From positions 10,964,922-11,028,921 of the forward strand of contig CM074185.1 of the NCBI GenBank assembly GCA_037179385.1: a DNA stretch of 64,000 bases, written 5' to 3'. Below, piece after piece: positions 23,001 to 38,000 of the stretch (within the stretch, counting starts at the first letter, position 1; the number at the start of each line of letters is the position of its first letter). The translations under genes and the position numbers were made by a program. This DNA comes from Holothuria scabra. Taxonomy: Eukaryota; Echinodermata; Holothuroidea; Aspidochirotida; Holothuriidae. The notes beneath the pieces were generated by a model, which ran no database searches, was not told the DNA's origin, and saw nothing but the letters and a program-made list of their open reading frames with translations.

Positions 23001-26000
23001 GTCTTTGCTATGCTTTCATTTTGTCCTCACTATTCATGTAAGTCATACTCTTCCAAAAAATAAGTATCATTGAAGTTAATCCTAGTTTTGATGAAAAAGT
23101 GCCTAAAATCAGCAATTTTGGGGGCAAAAAGTGTGACATTTATACTACGATAGCAGGAGTAACATTTTCCCTTATTTTTACACTTATTTTGCTCTGTTAT
23201 TTTAACTTAAATCGTTGATGAGGTTATTGAGGTATCAATTGTACTCTTGTAACTCACATTTTATGAGAAACTGACACTTTTCTATTTCTTGGGATTCGAC
23301 GAAAGAGAGGTTCCACGTGTAACATTTGGTGTTACAGTTACAGTGTGAAATTTCAGTATCTTATTTTCCAGAAATAACCTACAGTAAACATTAAATCTTT
23401 CTTATTTTAGTGGTTAATTGAAGCCTGTGCATTGTTGAATGAAGATTTGGGCAAAAGACCATTGTACTGAAAGAAAAACATACATGTAGCCATATTTTTC
23501 ATTTTTACAGGCCACTTTGGTGTTCCTGAAATATGTTACAGTGTGAACATTCAAAGTTAAAATACCACTACTTCCTACATTTGATATGTTGTCATTATAA
23601 GCTGAACTATACTTTTTAACTTGGCTTTTAACTTACAGGCATTAAAGCTGTGCCAACTTGTTTATGATTTGAAATCTCATAAAATATTACTTTGGTGTTT
23701 CCCCAATCTCAGTTACACATGGAATGTATTGTTTGTACCACAGAATTGACATCAAACACTTGACTAAGTTATCATAAGAGGTTTCAGCTTCAAATTGCAA
23801 AGATTAACTAAATAAAACACATTTATGAATAATGATATTACACAAATCAGTATGTTGTCTAAGTGGGATAAACCTATTTTTGGTGTTCATGTTACACATG
23901 GAACTTAAAACTTCCAGTGAATGTGGCTATTTTGAGGTCAAACGTAACCAGAGCATTCATAAAAAACAACTTGTACAATATCATTTAGGCCTAAGCCTGC
24001 AATGAACTTAGTAAATATAGCAATTCCACCAATGGTTTGATATCACAAATGATGGTATACGAATTTAGGACTCTAAATGTCATGTCACAGTCTGGTACTC
24101 TAATTTAAATAAAGACCCACATAACCCTTGAAAATCTCCCAACCCTTTGCCATTCCAACCACAATGATCACAGCAAAACTTTTGGGGCTCCAAAATGGAC
24201 ACCTGAGAATTTTGCTCAGGACTGATATTCAATTTCCCAAACTCTAACATCTTTTTACACACATTTCTTCAACCTGTATAGCGAAAAAAGTGACAGGGAA
24301 ATCCAGGTACACCAGGAATGGCCAGGTAGTCCATCATGGTAGACTGTGGACTAATTCCTCAGTACTCAGCTACGAGGGGTAGATGATGAGCCATTCTAAG
24401 GTGCATGTTGACAGTGGACGGTAAGATTTCAGACGATTGGTTACTTGAAAAGTAGATATTAGGTCAAAAAAGTATGGGCACTCTGGGTGTACACAAAATG
24501 ACAATGCAAGTTACACAGTCTCACAAAGGAGGTTCAACAATGACTTGATGTCACCTTTGTACCTTAAACACAGGGCCATAAATACACAGGGCAATTCTTG
24601 CATGGATATTAAAACAAGAGTCTGTGAGAATTAGCTCAGGAGGAAGAATTTCACCATCTATGGTTAGATTATCTAGAGCATTTAAAAATAAACAAGTCAC
24701 ACCTTGTTCTTCCTTTTTAGATAAACATATCATGTGACAAGTTGTTTATGTTTCTTTTACTGTCACAATTCTGCAGTCGTTAATGCCATTAATAAGTGAT
24801 GTGCCCACAGTGACAGAACCCATGATTTGAAAACAAACAGTAATGCACTGTAAATATTATACCCCTTGTTATAGCAAACTAAGACTCCGCTCCAAATTTA
24901 CAGTCACATACAATATAGCAAGCTTTACTTTTCAACTTTTCATTGTGAGATATGATACTTTTTTTATTCTCAAACCGAACATGAATAGTGGCAGAGTCAT
25001 CAATAGTGGCAGAGCCATCAATAGTCTGTATGAGGAATATGACAAACAAAATTAAAATCTTCATCAGTCCTGATGAATGATGTTACAGACTCAAGAGTCA
25101 CCTGTGCAGCAAAATGTCGGGAAAGCTATACTAGAATGGCACTGAAAAATGCAAACGAAGTGATGTGCAGGGCAGAGTGGTGTACGTATGTGTATGGATG
25201 CATGTATGATAATAGCTACCTTTGCATATGTGTCTGTAAACATAGACACTGAGTAGATAGGCCCCAGCCCTTTGCTACTGTACAATCATTATTGTTTTCT
25301 GTGCAAAACTATTGTCCTACTGTAAAGGTTTGTCATGTTAATAATAACAAAGACTATTGCTGGAAAAAAAATCCTTTGTTGTACTTCAGTAAAAAAATGC
25401 ACTGATTCTTCACATTGAAAGATAATATGATTCTTCTGTTAATTAGTGACAGAGCTGAAAGCACTTTGTAAATATCCAAGCATCTTATCCCTCTGAAACC
25501 TTCATCACAAGTCCTAGGTAAGAAACCATGGCATCCATTGCACAGTAGAACCAACGCAGCTAAATTTTCCAGTAAGATATTGTTTCAGTCCAAATCTCTT
25601 TTGTTGGTTCTCAAGTGAGAAGGTGACAAGTATTTGGTATAACCGAACGAGAATTTGAACTCCAGTCTCCCTATTGAAAGGATGATGCTTTTAACCAATA
25701 AGCCAAACATTTGGTCCAGCAGAGGAATAGCTACTGATGTGTGTTTTAATCTACAGTTGTACACATGATAAAGCTCCTTGTACTCATGACACGTTCTCGG
25801 CAAAGGGCACTGAGTTTGCACTTTTGGCTTGTCTTCACAAATTGTCTAAGCAAGCATATGCTATCAGTTAGATGATCCTTTTTAATTAGCCCACAGTTCA
25901 CTTGGGAGTAAATAAGCATCTATGCTGCATCAGTTTGCCAAAGAGCAGCCCTCTGTCTTGGTGAGAACAACATCTGATAAGAGATGAGCTGGTGTGACCA

Positions 26001-29000
26001 GGCATACTTGATCAAAGCGCCATTATCTAGTACTGCAGTGCTTGACTCAGTATCATTTACATAAAAAAAAAATGTCGCTTGGCCATTTTTACTAGAGAAT
26101 TCTGTATCGGGCATAACAAGGCATGTCTTTTGCTTAAAGCAGACTTGAGTTCAGATAATACATTGAACATCAAAAAGTCTGTCTTACTGTACAAGCAAAA
26201 ACTATAACAAGCATCTCTTGTTTTCAGCTGTCATTTTGCTTGGCTTATATCTCAATAACCCAGCAGGCTTTGCAAGAGTTTCACCTTTTAACAAGAACTT
26301 TTCTTGCAATGACAGTACAGGTACAGTAAGTTCCATTACATTTGTAGCATGCTGTCTTTTCATTGTGTACATAAAGCTGCCACACACAATAGCAGCTTGA
26401 CTCTGCGTGAAAGACTTCGCACATCAATAAGCAATAAGCTAATTTCTTTTAGTGCCTAAGCCTTATGCAAACACAAAGGTGAAAAGATCTACTGTACCCT
26501 AAATGCCCAGATCAGGTTCTTACATTAAGAAAAATGCTAGTGACTTCAAAACAGCGATTTAAAATAGGAACAGTATTTGAGTCAAGGACGAGAAGGGGTA
26601 AAATTTCACAAATAAATATTTCTATGAATGGAAAATTAAGTGCAGAGCAAAGTGACATTTATTGTAGTTGGCCTTCTCTTTCTGCAGTGTTTTAGGTTTA
26701 AAATATACATGATTCCTGTTAGCACTTAATACTGAAAGTGTCCCAGCAGGATTTGCTGAGTAATAAAACAATTTGCCAACCAGGTCTGACAGCCCACTGG
26801 ACACTCACTCACTGTTTTCACAATTTTCCAATTGAACACTTTACATTTCACATTTGTCTTGGCCATTTCCTGAATTGCAGGAAATATTTTTGCTTTACTA
26901 AAACTTTCTCTTTAATCCACATCCTGTGTCTCAAGTATCTTACACTGCTTAAGTACACTGAGAATTAATAGGACTCCAAAAGGTATACCTAGCACGCAAA
27001 CATAGAGAACAGACTAAGGAATTTAAAATACACCTTCCTTCTTTGAAAGTGAGCCAGTGAGCCACAACTGGAAAAAGGCTGTGTGGCCGACTCGACTTGA
27101 ACCAATAGGTTGAAAACTGGACCATAAAACTCTATCTTACTAACTTCTTTGAAAGTATTATCAAGCAATCCCAATGACAATTCATGCGATTTTAGAGTAC
27201 ACTGGTGGTCATGTATGGTGAAGGGGTTTACATCACCCCTTCTCCCAATGGTTATCAATTTTGTCTTCAATCTTGAACAAAATTGTTGCCACAATTTTGT
27301 CATAATATACATAAAACTCAGTTGGCTAACATGAATCCCCGCCCCCCCCCCCCCTCCCAATGTTGCACAGCAATGGTGACTGGGTGTTGCAAACAGCAAA
27401 ATTGGTCAAAACTGCAAGGGGGAGCAAGGATGTATCAAAACGTTTTGTCCTAAATTGAGTTCTACGCAAGTCATTTCCCAAAAAAATTAAATAAAAAAGG
27501 TCAATTTTTCAAGCAGACGTATTACTCATAAAAGTTTTTCATAAAGTAACTGTAGGTTTAGGGATTTCAACTAATGAAAGAATTGAGAGTAAAATTCAGG
27601 TTTATTTTATGTTCTTTATTTTTTTTTAATATGTTTCTATTTATTGTGTGAGGGGAGAGCCAGGCATCCCAACAAATTTTGTCCAAGACTGGAAACTTTG
27701 AAAAAATATTGGGAGCTGCATATTGGAGGCAGGTTACAACAAATTGTTGTGGAAAACTAGATTAATAAGGGTTCCAGAACTTTTGGCAACTTGACCACAT
27801 TGCCACATATAAATTTCCTTTATGCTACTCATGGGTGCAAAAAGTTGGGAACTTGAGAGGCTCTCTCCTGAAAAATTTGGGCATCTAGAAGGAAGTTTAA
27901 CAGTTGTAAGGAAATTTCCTTTTCTGTTCATGAACATGAAAGGGGAATTGTGGATAATTTAACCTCCTTCCTGGGAAATAATTGAAATCCCTTCCTGGGA
28001 AATCTCTGCACCTTACTTGTGGGTGTACTCACAAGCAACTTCACTTACCCCTTGCTAAATCTTAATTGCATTATTCTCATACGCCATGCGCAACTCTGAG
28101 ACTCATAAATCTCAGAGACGCATGCTTTGCAGCGGAAGGGGAATGAGGACGAGCTGTCGGCCAAGATGGCAGACATAGTAGGGCGGTGTCACAACTGCTC
28201 CAAGTTGCCTGCAGCATGTGAGAATAATGCAAATAAGATGTAGCCAGTGGTAAGTATATGTCAGCGAAGTGAATAACCATTTTAGCCTTGAAACTCTATG
28301 AAACTCTTAAAGATGACCATAGGTTTGGTCTAACGACAGAGCATCCGCCTCCCACTCAGAAGGCCCATGTTCGCTTCCCAGGTCGAGTCATACCAAAGAC
28401 TCTGAAAAAGGATCCTACTGCCCTTGTGCGTGATGCTCCCCAAAAGCAATGGAGTATGGGAAACAAGCCAGTGACTCACAACTGGAGAGTAGGCTGTGCC
28501 TAGCTTGAATTGAACCAATAGGTTGGAAACTGGGCCATAAAACTCCATCTAACCAACTAACTTAAAGGCGACGTGCCGTCGTCCCAATATGGATTAGTGT
28601 AGTAGAATATCCTATCTCTTGAATGGCTATTGAGAACCATGTGACAACATTCTTCAAACTAATTTTTCTTTTTTGCTGTTCCTTCAGCATTTATGTTCTA
28701 AAATATCATGCAAGATACTTGGGACAGAAATAAGTAGAAATTTTAAAGATTTAGTTTTTGTTTCAAACTGAATTTGGACCACTGCTCATGCCTCTTTTTA
28801 AACTTGCATAATACACTGACACACACAAAGACCCAGATATGTTGATTACACTAGTTCTTCCACAAGATGGATAAAATTTCTGGAAAAATATATACAAAAT
28901 TAAATCAATAAACCACTTAAGTGTTTTACTACGTGTACATTATTGATTCTTAGTTCCTTAATGTCATTTTGGTGGTTTTGTATGAAAAAGGTTTTATCAT

Positions 29001-32000
29001 TTTCGTATCAGACAAAAGAATGTCTTGAAAATACATCAGACTGGTTCTTTGTGAAACCCCTTAGTCTATCATTTTGGGAAATTGAACTTTATTGGACCAT
29101 ATAAATATCAGATTGGATGGTCTAATGATATAAAAGTGTGTATTCTAGACAATTCACATGCTCTTGAGATCAGAAAATCCAGGGGTATTGTAACAGGTAC
29201 ACATAACAATGCATGTACAGCATTGCCATTCCTAGAGCAATGAACATTACAAAGACAAGCCTGATCATGTGGCTGGAGCAACTGACTTGCAGTTAGGAGG
29301 TCAAAAGTTTGAGTCCTGGCCAGGTCATACAGAATACTCTAAAAATGGAACCTACCAACATTGTGCTTGACGCTCAGCAATAAGCAACAGAGTAGAGAAC
29401 ACAAGCCAGTGGGCCAAAACTGGAAAAAAGCTGTGGCCAGCTTGACTTGAACCAATTGGTTGGAAACTGAGCCATAAAACACCATCTAACTTACCACAAA
29501 CACAAGCAAATTTGATATTGAAAGAACAAAAACAGTAACCTTCCTTGTTACCTCTCCCCCCTCCCCCCCCCATCACAGCAAGGGTAAAGGGGAATGCCTT
29601 GGTTCTTCCCATATAAACAATGATCAAAAAATTCAGCCAATGACATGATCATACAATTGCATGACAATATCTACTATTAAATAAATGTATAAACATATGA
29701 CTGCAGCACTCCAATAACTTTGAGCAAGTCCCAACACATATGAAGGTGTTTAAATATATGTAGCTGCATGCTTCATCTTCACGAAAATTTGGAAGACAAT
29801 GTTTGTAAAAGCAGGCATCATCATGTGCCCTAAGCTTAACTTTCACACTGAGTATGTTTCAAAAGTATCTCTTGTCACCTAAATCAACTAAACCAAGACC
29901 ACCATTTGTATTTTTTTTTTCCTTGCTACTGCTACATAATTCCACACTCCGTTTCTTGCCATGTCGCACGTTTCGTAACAGCCTGCACTTCAGGCCTGCA
30001 CTTCAGAAACTAGAAAGTCGATAGGTATTTGTGTCACAGGTGAACTGGTGTGACTGGAGTAGCAGCCTCAGGGGTAGACATGTGCATGCAAATGTAAATG
30101 TACATGAATGCATATCAGCATAAACATATGAGCTAGGGGATATGTTGGAAGGCAACCACTGGACCCCCTCCCTCATCAAAACCCATTTTACATATGTGTA
30201 TATCTTGTCATGGAGGTTTGGGATGAGTGGGTGTCCATGGCCTGGGTGAGACCCTCCTACCAAGAAAATGCTGCACCACGTTGAGCTCTTAAATTGTACA
30301 TTTAGCTTTCCTGTACATGTACATGTAAAGTATCATTGTTTCCTACAGTAACAGTGTGCTACAGCCTAAACTCCTCAGAACTCCCTGGTTTGGGGATCTA
30401 TGAGCCCTGATACTTACTTCCTATTACACCTGTCAATACCACCTACTCACAACTGGACCCTGAGGGAGATGGAGGCCACTCCCACTGGACAATTGTCCTT
30501 TATCTACCTCAACCTGCTTACCATCAATCTGCTTGCAAGTGTAATAGCAGGTAAGTGAGACTGCCCTCACTAGGCTTCCTTCAGTCGTGCTATCTCCAGC
30601 TTTCCCAAACTGAAGCTAATCAGCAGTTCTTGAAATATAATCACAAAAACAATAAACTGTGAAACAAAGCATAAAATACTACTTACACATCCTCACTCTT
30701 GTCAGTCTGTAACCACTGCTTCAGTAAATATTCATAATAACTATCAGCCCTTGCTCCTAATGTATAATGATGGTCCTTTAACTTCCCTGTTTTTGCATTT
30801 ATAAAAGTTGGCACCAGACCATCCTTTTTTTCCAGTTTGTGTAAATGCTCCATAACTTTGTCAACAGCTTCTTTGTACTTCTGGTCTCCTGTCGTAAAAG
30901 TTAAATCTCTAAACTCAATCTGAATGGAAGACACCTCAGCGACAGAGCTGTCAGGACCCCATTTTGGAGGATGGGCTTTGCCAGTTTTTAGATTAACATC
31001 TGAAAAAGGTACACCTGATTCTGAACTGAATGCTGGAAGAAGAGCATCTCCTAGTTCAATCTGTGGAGGCAATAAAATATTCGAAAAGTTAATTACTTTA
31101 AAGGCCCAATTCTCCTACCCCAAACAGTATCAATTCTCCTCACCTTCTTACTTAAGTATGTCCCACAATTGCCTGAAGTTCATCCTCATCCAGACACAAT
31201 CTCACTTTACTTTGCCTCAGGGTAAGTACAGAAAAGCTCAATGTTTATAATCAAAACACCCTCAGTACTGTTTATGCTGAGTAATATAAGCTTTGGTACT
31301 CTGCATTGTTTGAATTAGCAGTCAATCAAAAAGCTGAGCCAATTTAGAGTTTCTGCACCCCCCTACTAGAAGTGTAGTTTGGGGTCAGAGGATTGACCCT
31401 TCAAAGGGGCAATCACAGTTTCAGAGAAAATGCTAAACTTCTGTTCCAGAAATTTATTTTCCCATTCGTAACTAATAGTTAAAAACCAGAATGAAGAGAC
31501 ATTGAACAGTTCATTCAGGTTCACAAAAATGTTTATTTTTTGTTAATTACTGTAGACTAAACATTTTTAAATATTTGTCGGGTAAAAAAAGTCCACACAG
31601 ATGAATGACTAGACAGCCCTCACTACACCGTTACCAATCCGAATGTGAGACCATGATCATGGATCATTTGTGTTAGTTTTAAATCAATGTACAGATGTGG
31701 TGCAGAATTAAGTTGTGAAAAAAAAATTGTAAGAACAATCTGATTGCCACTTTAATGTAGAAACCACACATTTTTACCACATAAGACAATCATAAGTCTT
31801 GAGTGACCTAACCAGCTCTGCTTTACACTTGTGACTTGTAGCTAGGAGTTAAGAAGGAACTCAAATTTCCTTAGAAGTACGACTCCAGGGAAATTGTTTA
31901 GTGATGTCAGAATACACAAAACCAATATTATATGAAGGAGATAAAAAGCTCCAATTTGTGTTGTATGAAATGTTTTGTGGCCAGTGTAAAGTAATCAAAG

Positions 32001-35000
32001 GCCTCACCCCAAGCAGTTCCAATTCTCCTAACCTCCTTATGTGTCTAAAACTCATCCTCATCTAGACCAAGCCCAGTTTAGTGCTTCAGGGTGAGTACAC
32101 AAGACCCCAATGTGTAATCAAAACACTCTCAGTACAACACTACATGCAGTGTTACATGAGCTACAGCACTCTGCATTTTTTGAACTTGCTGCCAATCAAA
32201 GTGAATGCTGTGCCAAATGAAGATTTCTGAGGATTCACCACAAAAAGTGTAGTTGGGGATAAGAGATGGCTACCTTTAAACTTGAAAATAAGGATCCTTG
32301 CTCTCTCCATTGAATTACAAGTTGTATAAAAGGTTTTGATTCCAAAAAAATGACTTTCTGCACCTCAGACAATGAATGGCTGGTAGTGCTTGCATTTTAA
32401 CTGTCTGGAGCTTTTAGTAATGAAGCACCCAGATTCAAAGATATCTATTAATGTCCATACTGTCACAAATTACAAAAGGACACATCATGACATAAACATT
32501 CCTTTGAAAGATTTGTAGTGAACAACCGGACTTTTTCTACAGCCAACACACCAGGTGTAAGCAACTTGTGTCTCTAGCTGAACAGCTGATCTACTATAGC
32601 ATTCTGGCCACCACTAACAATGCTTCGGGCACAGCTTGCCGTGGTATCAAGTGATGGTCATTTGACCTGTCGAAGTTAACTGAGCGTGTTTTGCTGCTGA
32701 TGGTTTAGAGGAACTGAAGGCCTTACCAATCTTTTAAAAGGAATGTTTATGTAACAATGACAAAAAACCACAGACAAGAACAGAAGGATATGAGCGTACT
32801 TATTCCAATTAGAATGAATCTCTTCTTTCCTTTGAGCAATTATTCATTGTTAAATCCACTTTTTCCAGCAACATACACATCTCATCAGTTAATGAGTTAA
32901 TGGGGCTGGGCATTAAGATCAGATCAAAAAGTGAAAAAATTGTATCTCGTGGCTGAATACAATTTCAAATTTTTCACCATTCAGTTTGTTTAATTATCCC
33001 AATTTCCTGAACCAAACAATCTTCAGTGAATACTTCTTAAATGTTTCAAATGAAACTCCCCTCTGAGATTACACATCTATCAACTTCCTGTCTAGAAAAA
33101 TGATTTTTAATGATAATTATTCACCCAGGGGAAGTATCAAATTAGATTATTAATTGCCTTTGATATACTCAATCTGACAATTAAACATCTTAATGTGAAT
33201 ATCTGTAATGGGACACTTTCTCAAATGAAGTCAAATCGATTTGTAAGGGGGGAAAGGCAATCACACTTAGCAAACCGCGTGCACAGATTGAAATACTAGT
33301 TCTGTTTTTGTTAAAACACTTACAGCAACCTTGTTCTGCCTAATGGAATGTATAAAACTACACATATAGCTACTGATTGGAAAACTGCATTAAAAATTAC
33401 TTTAAAATGTACCTCAGGTCAGAAAATTCAAAGGTATATATGGCAAAGCATGAAAACTGATTTCCAGTGGTCCAACTCCAAGTTTCGCAGGACATTCCTG
33501 AGCTAATGTATAAAATAAGGAAGTTTATTTGCTCGATCTGAAGCAGAAGATTGTGCAATAATTTGTGATCTTGTTGTTTTTCTGACAGATACTGCACCTT
33601 TTCTTAAAATGTGATTGCATTTGTTCGGCTGTGGGCAGGCTTGACTCTACAAGTCCTTTCTGTACAACATCCAACAGTATGAAAAAACAGGGAGCCCTCA
33701 AGGCTCAAGGACATACAGTATGAACAACTGTATCCGACCCGAAAATCCCAACAAGAGTTGAAAAATTTGTATGACAATCTTCCTGAACAAATGTATTTAC
33801 ACTTAAAGGCCTAATCTTCTCACAAGTTCCAATTCTCCTAATCTATTTACTTAATAATCAAAGCCCCTCCTACAACCGCATCTTAAACTCATCTTCATCC
33901 AGACACAATCTCAATTTATTGTGTAAGGGTGAGTACACAAGACCCTAGGTGAAGTCAAAACAATCTCAACACAGTACATGCTGTGTAGAATGAGCAACAG
34001 TACTCTGAATATTTTACTTTGCTGTCAATCAAAGAAAATTTATGCAGATTAATACAAAAATTGTACTTTAAGATAAAAGTTAAAAAGCTCTTAAAAAGCA
34101 GACTCTGTGTACTTACAGCTTTGTCTAAGGAAATCTTATCTTGGGACAAGTGGTAAAAGCTGGGAAGTCCTCCAACTACACAAATGGTTGTCTCAACTAA
34201 GTTAACACATGTCTAAAATTTATGCTAAAGTTTCATTTCTTTCTTATATCAAGGAGTAAGTTTAAGAGCAGACTCAATATACTTACAGCTTTATCTAAGA
34301 ATATCTTATCTTGGGACAAGTGGTAAGTGCTGAGTAATCCTCCTAGTACACGGATAGTTGTCTCAAACAAGTTTACATCTTTTTGTTGTTGGATGACCAT
34401 TTCATTGGCTACCCAGTCTCTAGCTTCTTTGAATTCTAAAAATAAAGTATAACTTAAATATTAGTTGAGCACAGCCATTACCTTGACATATTAAGGTTTA
34501 GAGGCAATGGGCAGTTTCATACCCCATAATTAGTTTAAAAATCAGCAATCTGTTGAAAATCTCCACATAGTTGCCATTCAAACACCTCATACAAGTATGG
34601 CCCCTCTTTAAATAATTTGAAGATAGCTGTTACAAACAAAAGGGAAAGCAAGAAATTATTCTCCGTGAATTTAAAGATGCAGTACTAACAAACATTATGT
34701 CACATGACCAGAGAGCAAAAAGTCTGAACAAACAAGACAGCATTTTCTTTGTGATTAGTACTCAGTGGGTGGCTGGCAGGGCTGGAAGCAAAGTTTATTT
34801 CCCAGGGAGGGAGTACAACTATTTCTCAGGAAGGTAGTAAAATTACTTCCCAGGCAGGTAGTAATATTTCCCACAATTCTCTCAACATTTTCATGTACAG
34901 ATAAGGGAAATTTTCTTCCTTTTGACAAAATTTCCTTCCAGATGACAAAATTTCCCATGAAGGAGCTTTCCAGCTACCCAACTTTTTCTGCCCTTGGTGG

Positions 35001-38000
35001 TTAGGGCATACTACTGGACTCCAGGGTTCCATTTAATGTGCAGTCTACAAGTTAAATAGACCATCACTTTCCAAGATGGGAAACTTTTCATTACTACTAG
35101 CCAGGGATTCTGCCAGAAACAAAAAAAGGGGAGGCGGGGGAGGGGGGTTATTACTGCTAAACCCCATGTCTAAAGTGATTCTGTACTAGGCTTAATTCAT
35201 AAGTGAATTTAAGGGGACAAAAGCTTAGTTAAAGGCCCCTGTGAGATGCAATTTAAAGAGTATTAAGTTCATTTATCTACTTTATATAAGTTAAAACGTT
35301 GCTGTAAAAGTACTTTCTTTTTAAGTAAGAATCCAAAATATTGACACTGTGCTAAATTTTGTGGAAATGACGGGGGGGGGGGATTTTAGCCACCTTCTTC
35401 TGGAAAGAGGGGGACAAATCCCTCTTACCCCCTCTGGCAGAAACACTGCAGGCATGAGGTGATTTATCTTCAAAACAATTTTAGACAGCTCCCTTACAAA
35501 AATTCTACAAGCAAGTTAATAATCTACTGTATATCTCATACTCTTACAGTTGATAAATAACCTTTCTAGTACACTATAAAACAAAAGTTATGGTTGGAAC
35601 TTTTTGGAAACTTTTATTTTAAAGTCAACACTTACAGTCTATTTGTAAATGTGTCAATCTATTTGAACATAAACCATTTGCTGGTAGTGAAAATGCAAAA
35701 CTGAGCTTGAGATATATGGCTATAGACACGGCTGGGAGACTTGGAGTGTAAGCATGACTTTGTGAGGACAAGTACAAGGCTTTTTGCGTGAATATATCGG
35801 TATGAGTACCAAGTCCTGAGTACAAGGAGAAGTGGTACCAAGAGGTGGGGGTGGGCAGGGGGAAATTTCCCCCGTAAAACAGGGCTCAATTTTCATAGTT
35901 GTCCCATTTTCCGAGACAACTAAAATTCCACACAGCAAACCAAAGGTTAAAAATTGGTTGTCCCATGGACAACCATTTTTCTCTCACAACGAATTATATT
36001 TAAGCAGCGTGTTTTTATTCTTCGAGGCCTATAATACACAATTACTGTTTAATATTTGTGCAAAAAATGTTTCAGGCAACCAGATTTTCTTTCGGACAAC
36101 TAAAAAGTACTCAAATGGCTGCCCTAAGAACAACAATAATTTTTTCTGAAAATCGAGGCTTCTTAAATCATCTCCTGAGCCAAAATATACCAATCATGAG
36201 GCTGAATATTTCACCCAGAGATATGTCAAAACCTTAGAGCTAATAGGGAATTGACCCCTAGACCCGTCCAAGGCTTTTCTTCTGCACCCTGGAAGGTGCC
36301 GGGCCCTTGGCTACTCCCACTACAGACCATGAATATCACAAGATTCTGCACTTCATGCCTATGATCTTCAAAAATAAACTTTAGGAAGGGATCTTTATGA
36401 ATCAAAGACCTCCCACCAGAAGAAAAATAACTTCAGAAAAAAAAGGTTTTTCATTTTTTCAGTTTTTTTTGTTTCTGTTTCACTCACCTTTTGAGAGACC
36501 CATAATGTACATGGTATCTAAAGCATCTACTAAAGTCAGTCCAAGATTAAACCAATCACTTGACTTCTTACTAATTGGCTTCAGTTCATCCTTTCCCCAG
36601 GCATGTTTCCTGTATGCTTTCCAAGCATGCAGGAATGCATCAACAACAGCCTGTTGCCTCTCATTTTTGGGGCCTGCAAAAGCAAGAGCAAACACTTTCT
36701 CTGAATTACAATTAAAATTTTCCTCACACTTCATAAAACAATTCGTAAAATCAGTAAAAGTGATGATATATTAGCCTAACACTTAATTCAGCCAAAAAAA
36801 CTTTATGACAATGAAAGCCTTCATAGCACATTGAACAGCATTCATGTACATTCAAAATGATAGAATTCCATGATTTTTCCATGCCTTTCAAAAACCTTGA
36901 TTAATATTTCCAAGACCTGTAAAAAACTCAGATCCCATCTTTCCATCTTTCTTCATACAGTTGAACTTTGCAAAAATTTGAACAATAAATCCACTTCCAA
37001 CAAAATTCCCTGGCTTTTCCTGAACCTTTTCAAAACTTCCTTATTTTCTCTCCCTTTCCAGGCCTGGAAATTTAAATTTCAGTCTTCCCTGACTTGCCAT
37101 GATTTCCAGAACCTGCCGGTAGCCTGACCAATGCTGCTATTGAGTTATTTCTTTTTTCTTTGACCAAGACCAATTTTACATGCTTCAAGTCCAAATTCCA
37201 AGGCACACACCTAAATTTCTTGACCTTAATTTCTAATTTATCATAATAGATACACATATTTACAAGGTAAACTTTCTATACCTTTCTTGTTAGTTAGATG
37301 AGATTCAACGACACACCAGCATGAATGTGTTATATGGTGTTGGTCAACTCAATTAAAAGTTCACAAAGTTCAAATTAATTTTCCAAGTCTTGTTTAATTT
37401 CACGTTTGGTTTCCCTTTAGTCGCCTGTGACGACAGGCAGGAAATACAGTGGGCATATTCTTCAACCCCTAGCCCATAGGGACAACAATGGAGGGGCTTG
37501 CTTGGTTTTGTGACACTGACAACCTGCCAGTCGGAGAATGAGTAATAATGTCCTATTGTGTGCATATTACAGGCGAGAGTCGGAAACAAACTACTCACCA
37601 CAGACGACCTCCTCATCCTATCTATACATTACATCATACTTTCATTGTGCTGAATTGGTAATACCGATGACTCATTACATTACACAAAATTGTTAAATTA
37701 AGTATCTCAAAAATTTTCATAACTATATTCATAACTACATAACATTGCACAATATCCTACCAAAATTACATCTCAGTTGAAATTTATTCATGTCTTAAAT
37801 ATTGGATGCAACTGTCCAGTTCATGTCAATGACAATGAATGGAAAACGCAAAGCACCAAGGCTCGCTCCTTCCTGGGGGTAGCTTTGCAGGATATACATT
37901 GTCCAGTGCTAGTATAAAGCTGAGAAACTGCACTATGCACACACTTTTTTAACCAGTTTTGCCAATTTTCAAATTCCATGTTGAACACCCTTTAGCTACT

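Larger units (their letters stand above)
22715..30686 (-). other. MAN1B1 intron 7
   Basis: 8 kb. Contains the ~185-bp periodic region, the 18-bp tandem repeat, three SINEs, a family B MITE and family G-like sequence at 27680-28010. No exon was needed: exons 7 and 8 join in phase and match human continuously. Confidence 0.7.

Noticed and set aside
35832..36149. 105-codon + strand frame
   Set aside because: Covers TTGTCCCATGGACAACC repeat material in MAN1B1 intron 5, with no coding signature.
36397..36774. 125-codon + strand frame
   Set aside because: Antisense shadow of MAN1B1 coding exon 5, which matches the GH47 domain on the minus strand.
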